From contig NZ_QVMK01000004.1 of NCBI RefSeq assembly GCF_010500995.1, positions 62,001 through 126,000 of the forward strand: a stretch of DNA of 64,000 bases, in the 5' to 3' direction. Below the pieces are notes generated by a model. It did not search any database, was not told the origin of the DNA, and was given only the letters and a program-made list of their open reading frames with translations. The stretch is from Bacteroides sp. 224 (GTDB taxonomy: Bacteria > Bacteroidota > Bacteroidia > Bacteroidales > Bacteroidaceae). The translations under genes and the position numbers were made by a program. The stretch's first letter is position 1. Each line of letters begins with the position of its first letter. Of this stretch, positions 35,484 through 44,969 are shown in pieces.

Positions 35484-38400
35484 TTAACGAAGTTGTATCC
35501 AAGAAGTAGATTGATTATGCAAAGAATCTGCAGGAATAGTATCTAATGGAGCAACTCTTTCTTTAACTTCCACTTTTTTTGCTTGCTTTTTCTTTCTCCA
35601 ATTCCTCCAAAAGAACAATTCATTCCACTTATAAAAGTCTTTTTTATACATAATACCAATGCCCTGAGTGGTTAGGTTGGTACGTGTATAATAGCGATCA
35701 TTAGTTTGGTTATAAGCCTTCAATCGAATATCTCCTGAGCGAGTTAACAACCATTCTGCATCAAAATCACCCACAAAATTAGTGGTAGACATAGGATTAT
35801 CCCGATAACCAAAGTTTCCATTTATTAATAAACGGTTATTTAATAACTGTCCGGAAAGTATTCCTTCCACTTCTACGTCGGTCCATCCTTTATCGCCTGT
35901 ACTTAAATTGGTACCAATGTTCCAGTTGTTATTATCAATAATTTGAGATAATAGATTATTTAATTGTCCGGATAGGGTAGAAGATAGCACCGATGACATC
36001 ACATTCGAATTTTGCCCGGTAGTTAAATGTTCCGGTGGATAGAATTTACCAATACCAAGCAAATAAAGTGTTTGCATATTGATTTCTTCTTCGGTACTAA
36101 TATAATTGCGTACTAATGCTTGTACCTCATCTCTTTCATTGGGTAACTCAATATTTAATTTGATAGTTGGATTGGTAAGTACTCCCGAAAGATTCATTAA
36201 ACAATTTACCCTTACGTTGACATTGGCTATCAATGCAGTTTCCTCGGAAGTCAATAAGTCATTAAGCGAGGCAGAATTTACTGTATATGCCGCCTGCACA
36301 TCCATTGTTGCATCAAAAGGATCTCCATTGAATACAATATTACTACCATCTTTTATAATAAAATCCTTTCGTATCACCTCCTGTAAGCTGAATTTATAGA
36401 CACCCTGATTAATGGCATAACTTCCAAACATCTTGATGTCTCCTTTATTAAAGAAATCGATGCGTACGTTACCGGTACCTTTACCTCCAATATAGTCTCC
36501 GGCTATAGGATCCATAATAATACGCATATTGGCATCCGGCGTAGCATCTATCTGGAGATTTAGGCGTACATCTATATCCAACTCTTCCTCTTCTTTTTTC
36601 TGCTGTTGTCTTGCCCGATCGAAGTCCGAAATATTACTCAAAAAATCCAGGTCTGTTCTGTTTGGCGTTTTATCTACAAACTTAATAAACTGATTGCTTA
36701 CAGCAGATGCAGTTGGAGACATGGTATAAACAAAGGTTGTATTCCGATTCGTGGTTATGGCAGCATCAATATTTAATCCCTCTCCATTTCCTCTGAGTAA
36801 TCCGTTTCCTGTAGCGTAAACAGTACCATAGAACGGCACTTCTGCATCCTCATAAGTTTTCATCACCAGCATATTGTTGGTGTTAATATCCAGTCTATAG
36901 TTCATATCTTTGAAATGCTGATGCCTTAAATATCCATTAACAGCTCCTCTGTGCCCTTCTATATCATAAAAGGGAATATTCTTAAATGAAACCTCGCGAG
37001 GAGAGAGGTAGACACTATCTCTTACTGCAAAATAAGTATCCAGCACATTCACCTTAAATGTAGCATCCGGCTTACCGGCACCATCGAGATTTAATGTTTT
37101 AAAAGTCCCGTAAAGCCTTACTTTACCCGATACGCGACCGGAGAAGTCGGAGGCAAGGCTTTTTACGTATGTTTCGAGAAATCTGATATCTACATTTTGG
37201 GTTCTTATGTCTAAATCAAGTCCACTTTTAGGCTTTAAAGGGAAAATATAACCTTTTACCAGCGTTTCTGAAATATTCCGTTCTTTGATATGTGCATCTA
37301 CCCAAATACCTTCTTCCTCCTGGTGCCACTCTCCGGTAACATTCATGTCGCCCATTAATCCGTCGTTGAAATAGAAGTCTTTAACAAACAAACGGGTGTT
37401 CATTATCGGCTTTTTCAATACTCCACATGCCATGGCCGTTCCTGTGGCATGTCCTTTGAAATCAACGCTTTTGAAATTAAGCAAATCGAATACGTATTCT
37501 ATATTGATTCCTTTTAGATCAACCTTTACGGTATCTGTCAAGTTGTCAGAAGCAAGTCCGTCGATATGCAGATGTTGATTTTCATGACTAAAATAGAAAT
37601 CGTTGATATGAACTTTTCCCGAGTCTGCTACAATTTGAGAAGGATGTATTTTCCAAATAGTATCATTTAAGATCACATCTGTTTGTTTTACGTCAATAAC
37701 CGTTTTTAAGTGAGATTTTTTGTTTTCTCCCGAACGCGAGAAGTTTGTGAGGGCAGCAAACTTACCACTATAGGTAATGTTTCCGGTGTTTCCCCAATTT
37801 ATCTGTGTATCTAACACATTGTCTTTGGCTTGTGTATCTAATGATAGGTTAACAATGCTGTTTTTCCGATGGTTACTCAGTCTAACTCTACCTCTTAAGT
37901 AATCAGAAGTATTCTCACATAAAATAAATCCGGACTCAAGAAACATGTTTCCATATTGTAATTGAGGTATATAACCTTCCAACATCATTCGATTGGCTTT
38001 ATCGTTGAAATAACCTTTGAAAGTAGAATGAGTATAAACCTTTAAAGGTATATCAAATACGATAGGCAAAAACTTCGTGTTAAATATATTGATATCGAAA
38101 CTAAAATTATTGGATGTTTCAATCTCCTTTTTTCCATTAGGAGGGAAAACAGCCGGAACATATCGCCTTATAGTGTTCATAATACTTATAGGCAATGTAC
38201 GATATGAGTATGTGCCTTCTACACGCGCATTCATAAACTCAGAATCAAGAGTTAAGATATTCTTTGTGTCTGTACGTGTAGATAAAATACGAATTTTGTC
38301 GATAGAAAGAGTGTCATTGGGAGCTATAAAAGATACACTGTCCATGTGTATGCTCCCCACCATATCATCGATGGTACTCCCAGTGAAATTAGCAGTTAAC

Positions 38401-39965
38401 TTCATCGAGAAGTTAGTATCCTTATATTTATCTGAAGCTATATTTAGCTCATAAGGACGAACATTTTTAATAATGGCGTTAAAATCGAATGTTGGAACTC
38501 TTTCTGCTACATTAATGTTTCCATTTAGAAAAACAGAACCGTTTTCGTCATTCAAGGCTATTTTCCCATCGAATCCTCCCTGCTTATATTCGCCATCCAG
38601 TTCAATATTATCATATTGATAATTGCTATATTCTATAGACGAAACCAATCCTTTTAATAATATATAAGGATATTGTTTAGGCTGATGGTTACTTTTTACA
38701 TTAAAATCGAAGGTGATTTTACCCAACTTATTATTATTCAATAATGCTCCAAGTTCAAAGTTTTCAGTTTTTACTCCTCCGGAATAGGAAATAATACCCT
38801 TTTCTTTATCAGAACTTACTTTTACGTCACTTTTAACACTTCCCAAGCCGGTTTGAAAGGTCCCGTATGTAACCAAGTCATTAAAATATCCGGATATCTC
38901 TCCTGTAAAAGAAACATTTCCCAATCGTTTCAATATATCCGGAGTTGTACTGTATTCCTTACTAAAGTTACGTACCAGAAAGTCGATGCCATCCTGATTT
39001 ACCGACAAGTAGGAGAGTTTGCCGTAAATAAACGCATTTTCAGGAGTAGAAAGATCATGTAGCGAAACGTTTCCTCTTACTCGCAAATGATTGTCGGAGT
39101 TGATGGTTAATTCGGGGCAATTCAATTGATCAATAGTTCCGTTTGCCCTCAGTTCGAGCTTTATCTTCTCTTTAAAATGTTCCAATACAGGAACAAACGG
39201 AGATATATCGTGCAATGTTATATGAGAGGGTTTTATTTTAAGTGAGAATTGTACATCTGTCAGGAAATTCCGAAAGGCTCCCAAACTATCATAATTCATG
39301 TGGATAGTATCCATTTGCAAAGATGTGTTTGGCAGATTTACAGCAAAGTTATCAATAGTCAGGTTATTATCATTGCCCAATATCTTCATATTTAACTTCT
39401 GAAGTTCGAATCCCGACTGTTCATCCAGGCTTAAACGCTTAATCTGTGCATTGATAGAATCATTTTGGAGTGCCTTTAATGATATATTCCCTATTATATT
39501 ATATAATTTAATATGTTTGGGGTTAAACTTTCCGGGAGTCTCTTTTTCCGAAAGTACATCATAAGCCAGCTTACCACGACGAACTAAAAGAGAGTTAATG
39601 CGTAAATCAATATCACTTTGAGTTTTTACACTATCTTTGGAAGCAAAAGCATCAAGCACGAATTTGAAATTAGAATCTGCATCAGGAGTCGGCTTATTCA
39701 AATTGATATTAAACCCGAAAAGTTGTACATTGCTAATTGATATTCGACCACTAAGAAGATCTATAAGGTCAAACTTAACAGAAAGGCGTGTAACTTTCAG
39801 CATTTCTTTGTCGGATTGATCATCCAATAATAAATCATCTAGAATGATTCGGTTTAGCAACCCGACATTGATACGGCCAATTTCAACTTTGGTATGGAGT
39901 GTAGAAGACAGTTCTTTAGCTATATATACAGTCATCTTCTGCTGAATAAAAGGAATATTCAACAA
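35484..39965 (-). CDS. tamB: TamB-like translocation/assembly module (DUF490) protein
   Basis: A protein of 1493 or more residues, built of repeated beta-strand-rich AsmA/TamB-type sequence and ending with the conserved TamB C-terminal domain (GDYIGGKGTGNVRIDFFNKGD; NNRLLINGNFGYRDN; DAEWLLTRSGDIRLKAYNQ). It spans the periplasm and helps move lipids or proteins to the outer membrane. The frame stays open to 40046. The 27 extra codons encode a membrane anchor (RIKRIVRYLLGILIGVYVG) but contain no ATG, GTG or TTG. The TTG at 39963-39965 is the first usual start, yet lies after the anchor. Confidence 0.85.
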   Translation of the reverse strand: MLNIPFIQQKMTVYIAKELSSTLHTKVEIGRINVGLLNRIILDDLLLDDQSDKEMLKVTRLSVKFDLIDLLSGRISISNVQLFGFNINLNKPTPDADSNFKFVLDAFASKDSVKTQSDIDLRINSLLVRRGKLAYDVLSEKETPGKFNPKHIKLYNIIGNISLKALQNDSINAQIKRLSLDEQSGFELQKLNMKILGNDNNLTIDNFAVNLPNTSLQMDTIHMNYDSLGAFRNFLTDVQFSLKIKPSHITLHDISPFVPVLEHFKEKIKLELRANGTIDQLNCPELTINSDNHLRVRGNVSLHDLSTPENAFIYGKLSYLSVNQDGIDFLVRNFSKEYSTTPDILKRLGNVSFTGEISGYFNDLVTYGTFQTGLGSVKSDVKVSSDKEKGIISYSGGVKTENFELGALLNNNKLGKITFDFNVKSNHQPKQYPYILLKGLVSSIEYSNYQYDNIELDGEYKQGGFDGKIALNDENGSVFLNGNINVAERVPTFDFNAIIKNVRPYELNIASDKYKDTNFSMKLTANFTGSTIDDMVGSIHMDSVSFIAPNDTLSIDKIRILSTRTDTKNILTLDSEFMNARVEGTYSYRTLPISIMNTIRRYVPAVFPPNGKKEIETSNNFSFDINIFNTKFLPIVFDIPLKVYTHSTFKGYFNDKANRMMLEGYIPQLQYGNMFLESGFILCENTSDYLRGRVRLSNHRKNSIVNLSLDTQAKDNVLDTQINWGNTGNITYSGKFAALTNFSRSGENKKSHLKTVIDVKQTDVILNDTIWKIHPSQIVADSGKVHINDFYFSHENQHLHIDGLASDNLTDTVKVDLKGINIEYVFDLLNFKSVDFKGHATGTAMACGVLKKPIMNTRLFVKDFYFNDGLMGDMNVTGEWHQEEEGIWVDAHIKERNISETLVKGYIFPLKPKSGLDLDIRTQNVDIRFLETYVKSLASDFSGRVSGKVRLYGTFKTLNLDGAGKPDATFKVNVLDTYFAVRDSVYLSPREVSFKNIPFYDIEGHRGAVNGYLRHQHFKDMNYRLDINTNNMLVMKTYEDAEVPFYGTVYATGNGLLRGNGEGLNIDAAITTNRNTTFVYTMSPTASAVSNQFIKFVDKTPNRTDLDFLSNISDFDRARQQQKKEEEELDIDVRLNLQIDATPDANMRIIMDPIAGDYIGGKGTGNVRIDFFNKGDIKMFGSYAINQGVYKFSLQEVIRKDFIIKDGSNIVFNGDPFDATMDVQAAYTVNSASLNDLLTSEETALIANVNVRVNCLMNLSGVLTNPTIKLNIELPNERDEVQALVRNYISTEEEINMQTLYLLGIGKFYPPEHLTTGQNSNVMSSVLSSTLSGQLNNLLSQIIDNNNWNIGTNLSTGDKGWTDVEVEGILSGQLLNNRLLINGNFGYRDNPMSTTNFVGDFDAEWLLTRSGDIRLKAYNQTNDRYYTRTNLTTQGIGIMYKKDFYKWNELFFWRNWRKKKQAKKVEVKERVAPLDTIPADSLHNQSTSWIQLR

Positions 39966-40062
39966 GATAAGAGCCCCGACATATACACCTATTAATATAC
40001 CGAGCAGATAGCGTACTATTCTTTTTATTCTTCTGATATGGTGGATTTAGTTAATTTGCCAA

Positions 40063-40070
40063 CAAAAATA
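40063..40070 (-). promoter_or_regulatory. -7 box (TATTTTTG) for tamB
   Basis: The plus-strand CAAAAATA reads TATTTTTG toward tamB. Transcription would start near 40056, about 10 nt before the open frame begins at 40046. Confidence 0.5.
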
Positions 40071-40103
40071 TAAAATAATAACCAATGAAATCCGGTTTAT
40101 CAT

Positions 40104-40111
40104 TACTTTTG
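40104..40111 (+). promoter_or_regulatory. -7 box (TACTTTTG) for tsaD
   Basis: A TAnnTTTG match; leader of about 16 nt before ATG 40134. Confidence 0.55.
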
Positions 40112-40133
40112 CATCTTAAAAATACCCAAAAAG

Positions 40134-41153
40134 ATGAGTACGATTATATTAGGGATTGAATCATCCTGCGATGATACTTCGGCAGCTGTCATAAAAGATG
40201 GCGTTTTATTATCGAATGTGGTGTCTAGTCAGGCTGTGCATGAAGCTTATGGTGGGGTAGTGCCCGAGTTGGCTTCACGTGCCCACCAGCAAAATATAGT
40301 TCCTGTAGTACATGAAGCATTGAAATGTGCCGAGGTTAACAAAGACGATTTAAGTGCAGTAGCATTTACAAGAGGTCCCGGACTTATGGGGTCCTTATTA
40401 GTTGGAGTGTCATTTGCTAAAGGGCTTGCCCGTTCTTTGAATATTCCGATGATAGATGTTAACCATCTGAAAGCTCACGTTTTAGCACACTTTATTAAAG
40501 AAAAGGATGAAGATACAAATCAACCAAAATTCCCTTTTCTTTGCCTGCTTGTTTCCGGTGGAAACTCACAAATTATTTTAGTAAAAGATTATAATGAGAT
40601 GGAAGTGCTTGGACAAACCATTGATGATGCTGCCGGCGAAGCCATCGATAAATGTTCCAAAGTAATGGGGCTGGGGTATCCGGGTGGTCCTATTATTGAT
40701 CGGTTGGCCAGACAAGGCAATCCCAAAGCATATACCTTCAACAAACCACATATCCCCAGATTAGATTATAGCTTTAGCGGTTTAAAGACTTCTTTTCTAT
40801 ACTCTCTACGAGATTGGATAAAAGAAGACCCCGAATTCATCGAGCATCATAAAGAAGATCTTGCAGCTTCATTGGAAGCCACTGTAGTGGATATTTTAAT
40901 GGATAAACTTCGTAAAGCTGCCAAACAATACCAAATTAAGCAAGTAGCTGTGGCAGGAGGTGTGTCGGCTAATACCGGGTTGAGGAATGCTTTTCATGAA
41001 CATGCTAAGAAGTATGGCTGGGAAATATTTATCCCTAAATTTAACTATACCACCGATAATGCTGCTATGATAGCCATTACAGGGTATTTCAAATATCAGA
41101 ATAACGATTTTTGTTCGATAGACTTGCCAGCTTACTCGCGAGTTGTAATTTAG
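40134..41153 (+). CDS. tsaD: tRNA N6-adenosine threonylcarbamoyltransferase
   Basis: A 339-residue Kae1/TsaD protein that transfers the threonylcarbamoyl group to A37 of ANN-decoding tRNAs, working with TsaB, TsaC and TsaE (not in window). It shows GIESSCDDTSAAV, the HxxxH metal site in VNHLKAHVLAHF, LLVSGGNSQI, DDAAGEAIDK and GGVSANTGLR. Full length. Divergent from tamB. Confidence 0.97.
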   Translation: MSTIILGIESSCDDTSAAVIKDGVLLSNVVSSQAVHEAYGGVVPELASRAHQQNIVPVVHEALKCAEVNKDDLSAVAFTRGPGLMGSLLVGVSFAKGLARSLNIPMIDVNHLKAHVLAHFIKEKDEDTNQPKFPFLCLLVSGGNSQIILVKDYNEMEVLGQTIDDAAGEAIDKCSKVMGLGYPGGPIIDRLARQGNPKAYTFNKPHIPRLDYSFSGLKTSFLYSLRDWIKEDPEFIEHHKEDLAASLEATVVDILMDKLRKAAKQYQIKQVAVAGGVSANTGLRNAFHEHAKKYGWEIFIPKFNYTTDNAAMIAITGYFKYQNNDFCSIDLPAYSRVVI

Positions 41154-41164
41154 ATAAAATAATA

Positions 41165-41232
41165 ATGAACACAGAGACGTAAAGACACAAAGTGTTTAAT
41201 TATTCTCTGTAACTCAGTGCCTCTGTGTTCAT
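41165..41232. repeat. GACACAAAG-type long hairpin repeat, copy 3
   Basis: ATGAACACAGAG (41165-41176) is the exact inverse of CTCTGTGTTCAT (41221-41232); inner arms are looser. It separates tsaD and the CinA-like gene, both plus strand, and may terminate tsaD. Confidence 0.75.
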
Positions 41233-41240
41233 TTAAATAA

Positions 41241-41726
41241 ATGGTCATGCAAAACGATAATCTCATAGAAAAATATATTGGTGAAGTTCTAATAAAGAAG
41301 AATCTGACCCTTTCCACCGCCGAAAGTTGTACCGGAGGGAATATTGCAGCCAAAATCACATCTATTCCCGGAAGCTCCTCTTATTATAAAGGAAGTATTA
41401 TTGCCTATTCGAACGAGATAAAAGAATCTATTTTGCATGTAAACCCTGCAACCCTACAAACTTATGGAGCTGTGAGCGAGGAAACCGTAATTGAGATGGT
41501 AAAAGGTGCGATGAAATCATTAAATACGGATTGCAGCATAGCAACATCGGGCATTGCAGGTCCCGAAGGAGGAACACCAACTAAACCTGTAGGCACAATC
41601 TGGATAGCTGTTGCCAATAAAAACGAAATAGTAACAATGAAACAAGAAACGGATCAGGGAAGAGAAATGAATACGGAAAGAGCTGTAAACAATGCACTTC
41701 TGTTATTCCTAAATCTTATAAAATAA
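41241..41726 (+). CDS. pncC: CinA C-terminal domain protein, nicotinamide-nucleotide amidase
   Basis: A 161-residue stand-alone CinA C-domain. It deamidates NMN to NaMN in NAD salvage in characterised members. Motifs include [71 protein letters not shown] and [16 protein letters not shown]. Start may be ATG 41241 or 41247. Confidence 0.93.
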   Translation: MVMQNDNLIEKYIGEVLIKKNLTLSTAESCTGGNIAAKITSIPGSSSYYKGSIIAYSNEIKESILHVNPATLQTYGAVSEETVIEMVKGAMKSLNTDCSIATSGIAGPEGGTPTKPVGTIWIAVANKNEIVTMKQETDQGREMNTERAVNNALLLFLNLIK

Positions 41727-41766
41727 GGAAATATTGCTATTACACAGCGAATTATTGGCTAAATAA

Positions 41767-41798
41767 TTTGTTTTTTATCAATAAAAGCACTTACTTTG
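41767..41798 (+). promoter_or_regulatory. rpmB operon promoter, TTTG-N20-TTACTTTG
   Basis: TTTG (41767-41770), a 20-nt spacer and TTACTTTG (41791-41798), a close variant of TAnnTTTG. Leader of about 44 nt. Confidence 0.6.
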
Positions 41799-41848
41799 CG
41801 CTCTGTTTAAGATAACTAAAGATAAAAACTATAAAAAATAAGATAGAA

Positions 41849-42109
41849 ATGTCTAAGATTTGTCAAATTACCGGAAAGAAAGCCATGATTGGCAACAATG
41901 TTTCACACTCTAAAAGAAGAACTAAGAGAACTTTTGATGTGAACTTGTTTAAAAAGAAGTTCTACTATGTAGAGCAAGATTGTTGGATCAGCCTGAGTAT
42001 TTCAGCCGCAGGTCTTCGCACTATTAATAAGAAAGGTTTAGATGCAGCTTTGAATGATGCAGTATCTAAAGGTTATTGTGATTGGAAAACCATTAAAGTA
42101 ATCGGTTAA
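41849..42109 (+). CDS. rpmB: 50S ribosomal protein L28
   Basis: An 86-residue L28 ([29 protein letters not shown]...[19 protein letters not shown]). First of three ribosomal genes on one transcript; rpmG follows after 20 bp. Only one Cys in the N-terminal region, so no zinc-binding form is indicated. Confidence 0.97.
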   Translation: MSKICQITGKKAMIGNNVSHSKRRTKRTFDVNLFKKKFYYVEQDCWISLSISAAGLRTINKKGLDAALNDAVSKGYCDWKTIKVIG

Positions 42110-42129
42110 AACGAAGGAGAGATAGACTT

Positions 42130-42318
42130 ATGGCTAAGAAAGCAAAAGGTAATAGAGTACAGGTAATTCTTGAATGCACAGAACATAAAGAAAGTGGTAT
42201 GCCAGGTACTTCTCGTTATATTACGACTAAAAACAGAAAAAATACCACCGAAAGACTTGAGTTGAAAAAGTACAACCCAATTCTGAAAAGAGTAACTGTT
42301 CATAAAGAAATTAAATAA
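42130..42318 (+). CDS. rpmG: 50S ribosomal protein L33
   Basis: A 62-residue L33 ([20 protein letters not shown]...[26 protein letters not shown]). The Cys pairs of zinc-type L33 are absent (only one Cys), so this is the zinc-free form. Sits between rpmB and the DUF4295 gene. Confidence 0.97.
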   Translation: MAKKAKGNRVQVILECTEHKESGMPGTSRYITTKNRKNTTERLELKKYNPILKRVTVHKEIK

Positions 42319-42330
42319 GCATTATAACCC

Positions 42331-42489
42331 ATGGCAAAGAAAACAGTAGCAAGTTTGCAAGATGGCACCAAAGAAGGCCGTTCTTATTCCAAAGTTATCA
42401 AAATGGTGAAGTCTCCTAAAACCGGAGCTTACATCTTTGATGAACAAATGGTTCCTAATGAAAAAGTACAAGACTTCTTTAAGAAGTAA
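42331..42489 (+). CDS. DUF4295 small basic protein, probable Bacteroidota ribosomal protein bL38
   Basis: A 52-residue basic protein (MAKKTVASLQDGTKEGRSYS...GAYIFDEQMVPNEKVQDFFKK). It starts 12 bp after rpmG and is the last gene before a terminator. The family is found after rpmG in Bacteroidota. My recollection is that a ribosome structure from this phylum assigned it as an extra large-subunit protein, bL38. The family call is firm; the ribosomal assignment rests on that recollection and the gene position. Confidence 0.85.
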   Translation: MAKKTVASLQDGTKEGRSYSKVIKMVKSPKTGAYIFDEQMVPNEKVQDFFKK

Positions 42490-42521
42490 TTAGCGCCGGT
42501 AATTTTACGGTATCATATATA

Positions 42522-42556
42522 AATCCTCTTATTTTAAAGTAATAAGAGGATTTTTT
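42522..42556 (+). terminator. Rho-independent terminator of the rpmB-rpmG operon
   Basis: AATCCTCTTATT (42522-42533) pairs exactly with AATAAGAGGATT (42541-42552), followed by T's to 42556. Confidence 0.92.
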
Positions 42557-42597
42557 ATATTCCTACACAATTACTTTTTACTTTTCATTTGTTGTTA

Positions 42598-42605
42598 TAT
42601 CTTTG
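42598..42605 (+). promoter_or_regulatory. -7 box (TATCTTTG) for ftsY-rimO
   Basis: A TAnnTTTG match with TTTT at the -33 distance (42575-42578). Leader of about 31 nt. Confidence 0.55.
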
Positions 42606-42642
42606 TAGAATTATAAGTTATATAATATAAATACCAGATATT

Positions 42643-43602
42643 ATGGGATTCTTCAACTTCTTTTCCAAAGAAAAAAAAGAGACACTGGATAAAGGGCTAT
42701 CTAAAACCAAAGAAAGTGTATTTAGTAAAATCAATAGGGCTATTGCCGGAAAGTCTAAAGTAGATGATGAGGTACTTGATGACCTGGAAGAAATATTGAT
42801 TACCTCTGATGTGGGAGTGGAAACTACGCTGAATATCATTAAAAGAATAGAAAAACGAGTAGCTACCGACAAATATGTAAATACACAAGAACTGAATGCT
42901 ATATTACGTGACGAAATAGCAGATTTGCTAACAGAAAATCACTCGGATGACGTAGCCGATTTTGATGTTCCTATTGAGAAGAAACCATACGTAATTATGG
43001 TGGTAGGAGTAAACGGCGTAGGAAAAACTACTACGATCGGTAAATTAGCTTATCAATTCAAAAAAGCCGGAAAATCAGTGTATTTAGGAGCTGCCGATAC
43101 ATTTAGAGCAGCAGCAGTAGAACAATTGGTTATTTGGGGAGAACGAGTGGGAGTGCCGGTGATTAAACAACAGATGGGCTCCGATCCTGCTTCAGTAGCT
43201 TTTGACACTCTTAACTCTGCTGTTAGAAATAATGCAGATGTAGTAATTATAGATACCGCCGGACGTCTTCATAACAAAGTTGGCTTAATGAATGAATTAA
43301 CCAAGATTAAAAATGTAATGAAGAAAGTACTTCCGGATGCTCCCAACGAAGTATTATTAGTATTAGACGGATCTACCGGGCAAAATGCCTTTGAGCAGGC
43401 GAAACAATTTACCTTAGCTACGGAAGTAACTACTATGGCCATTACTAAATTAGATGGTACAGCCAAGGGTGGAGTAGTAATAGGTATATCAGATCAATTT
43501 AAAATTCCTGTTAAATATATAGGGTTAGGAGAAGGAATGGAGGATTTGCAAGTATTCCGCAGGAAAGAGTTTGTAGATTCTTTGTTTGGAGAAAATAAAT
43601 GA
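42643..43602 (+). CDS. ftsY: Signal recognition particle receptor FtsY
   Basis: A 319-residue SRP-receptor GTPase that docks ribosome-SRP complexes at the inner membrane. An N-terminal amphipathic start (MGFFNFFSKEKKE) and four-helix N domain precede the G domain: GVNGVGKTTTIGKLA (G1), LGAADTFRAAAVEQL, IDTAGRLHN, TKLDGTAKGG and GLGEGMEDLQVF. The long acidic A domain of E. coli FtsY is missing, as in many bacteria. Its stop overlaps the rimO start by 4 bp. Confidence 0.97.
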   Translation: MGFFNFFSKEKKETLDKGLSKTKESVFSKINRAIAGKSKVDDEVLDDLEEILITSDVGVETTLNIIKRIEKRVATDKYVNTQELNAILRDEIADLLTENHSDDVADFDVPIEKKPYVIMVVGVNGVGKTTTIGKLAYQFKKAGKSVYLGAADTFRAAAVEQLVIWGERVGVPVIKQQMGSDPASVAFDTLNSAVRNNADVVIIDTAGRLHNKVGLMNELTKIKNVMKKVLPDAPNEVLLVLDGSTGQNAFEQAKQFTLATEVTTMAITKLDGTAKGGVVIGISDQFKIPVKYIGLGEGMEDLQVFRRKEFVDSLFGENK

Positions 43603-44897
43603 AAAGAAAGACTGTTGATATAATAACGATGGGGTGTTCCAAAAACCTCGTCGATTCGGAACAATTAATAAGGCAACTGGAAGAAGAGGGGTATTGCGTA
43701 ACCCACGATTCGGAATCGCCTAAAGGAGAAATAGCTGTCATTAACACCTGTGGTTTTATTGGGGATGCTAAAGAAGAATCAATCAATATGATTCTTGAAT
43801 TTGCACAGGCCAAAGAAGAAGGCGATTTAGAAAAGCTGTATGTGATGGGGTGTTTGTCGGAGCGCTATTTGAAAGAACTTTCTATTGAAATTCCACAAGT
43901 AGATAAATTTTATGGTAAATTCAATTGGAAAGAGCTTTTAGCTGACTTAGGAAAGAGCTATCATGATGAATTTTGTATAGAGCGCTCGCTAACTACGCCT
44001 AAACACTATGCTTATTTAAAGATTTCTGAGGGATGTGATAGGAAGTGTGCCTATTGTGCAATTCCTATAATCACAGGGCGACATGTATCGAAACCCATCG
44101 AAGAGATTGTAGAAGAGGTTAAATACCTGGTTTCTTTAGGAGTTAAGGAGTTTCAGGTTATTGCACAAGAGCTTACATATTATGGTATTGACCTGTATAA
44201 AAAACAAATGCTTCCTGAGCTTATAGAACAAATATCCGACGTTCCCGGTGTAGAGTGGATACGCCTGCATTATGCATATCCGGCACATTTTCCTACCGAC
44301 TTATTTAGAGTAATGAGAGAACGCGATAATGTATGTAAATACATGGATATTGCACTACAGCATATTAGTGATAATATGTTATCGAAAATGAAACGTCATG
44401 TTTCCAAAGAAGAAACTTATGGACTCATCGAACAATTTCGCAAAGAAGTTCCGGGAATCCATTTAAGAACAACATTAATGGTAGGGCATCCCGGAGAAAC
44501 AGAAGAAGATTTTGAGGAGTTGAAAGAATTTGTTCATAAAGCACAGTTCGATAGAATGGGAGCATTTACTTACTCGGAAGAAGAGGGTACTTATTCTGCA
44601 AATAATTATGAAGACTCCATTCCACAAGAAATTAAGCAGGCTCGCTTAGATGAAATCATGAATATCCAACAAGAATTTGCAGGAAAACTAAGCGCACAAA
44701 AAGTTGGCAAAGAATTTAAAGTGATTATAGATCGTTCGGAAGGAGATTATTACATTGGAAGAACTGAGTTTGATTCCCCTGAAGTTGATCCGGAGGTACT
44801 CATACACCATCAGGAAGGTGAACTTAAAATAGGACATTTTTACCATGTCTTGATTACTGATTCCGATGAATTCGATCTTTTTGGGAAAATTATTTAA
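43599..44897 (+). CDS. rimO: Ribosomal protein S12 methylthiotransferase
   Basis: A 432-residue radical-SAM enzyme that methylthiolates Asp of ribosomal protein S12. The N-terminal MTTase domain has Cys residues in TMGCSKNLVDSE, NTCGFIG and MGCLSERY for the auxiliary cluster. The radical-SAM motif is CDRKCAYC, and a TRAM domain ends the protein. Translationally coupled to ftsY. Confidence 0.96.
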   Translation: MKRKTVDIITMGCSKNLVDSEQLIRQLEEEGYCVTHDSESPKGEIAVINTCGFIGDAKEESINMILEFAQAKEEGDLEKLYVMGCLSERYLKELSIEIPQVDKFYGKFNWKELLADLGKSYHDEFCIERSLTTPKHYAYLKISEGCDRKCAYCAIPIITGRHVSKPIEEIVEEVKYLVSLGVKEFQVIAQELTYYGIDLYKKQMLPELIEQISDVPGVEWIRLHYAYPAHFPTDLFRVMRERDNVCKYMDIALQHISDNMLSKMKRHVSKEETYGLIEQFRKEVPGIHLRTTLMVGHPGETEEDFEELKEFVHKAQFDRMGAFTYSEEEGTYSANNYEDSIPQEIKQARLDEIMNIQQEFAGKLSAQKVGKEFKVIIDRSEGDYYIGRTEFDSPEVDPEVLIHHQEGELKIGHFYHVLITDSDEFDLFGKII

Positions 44898-44969
44898 ACA
44901 TATTTTCCTTGAACATTTGCTTTTTACGCTGATTATTAGTAATATAGCAGCGAATTAAAATTTTAGACC

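Noticed and set aside
38077..38454. 125-residue frame antisense within tamB
   Set aside because: It is fully inside a long, clearly real gene and shows no family signature.
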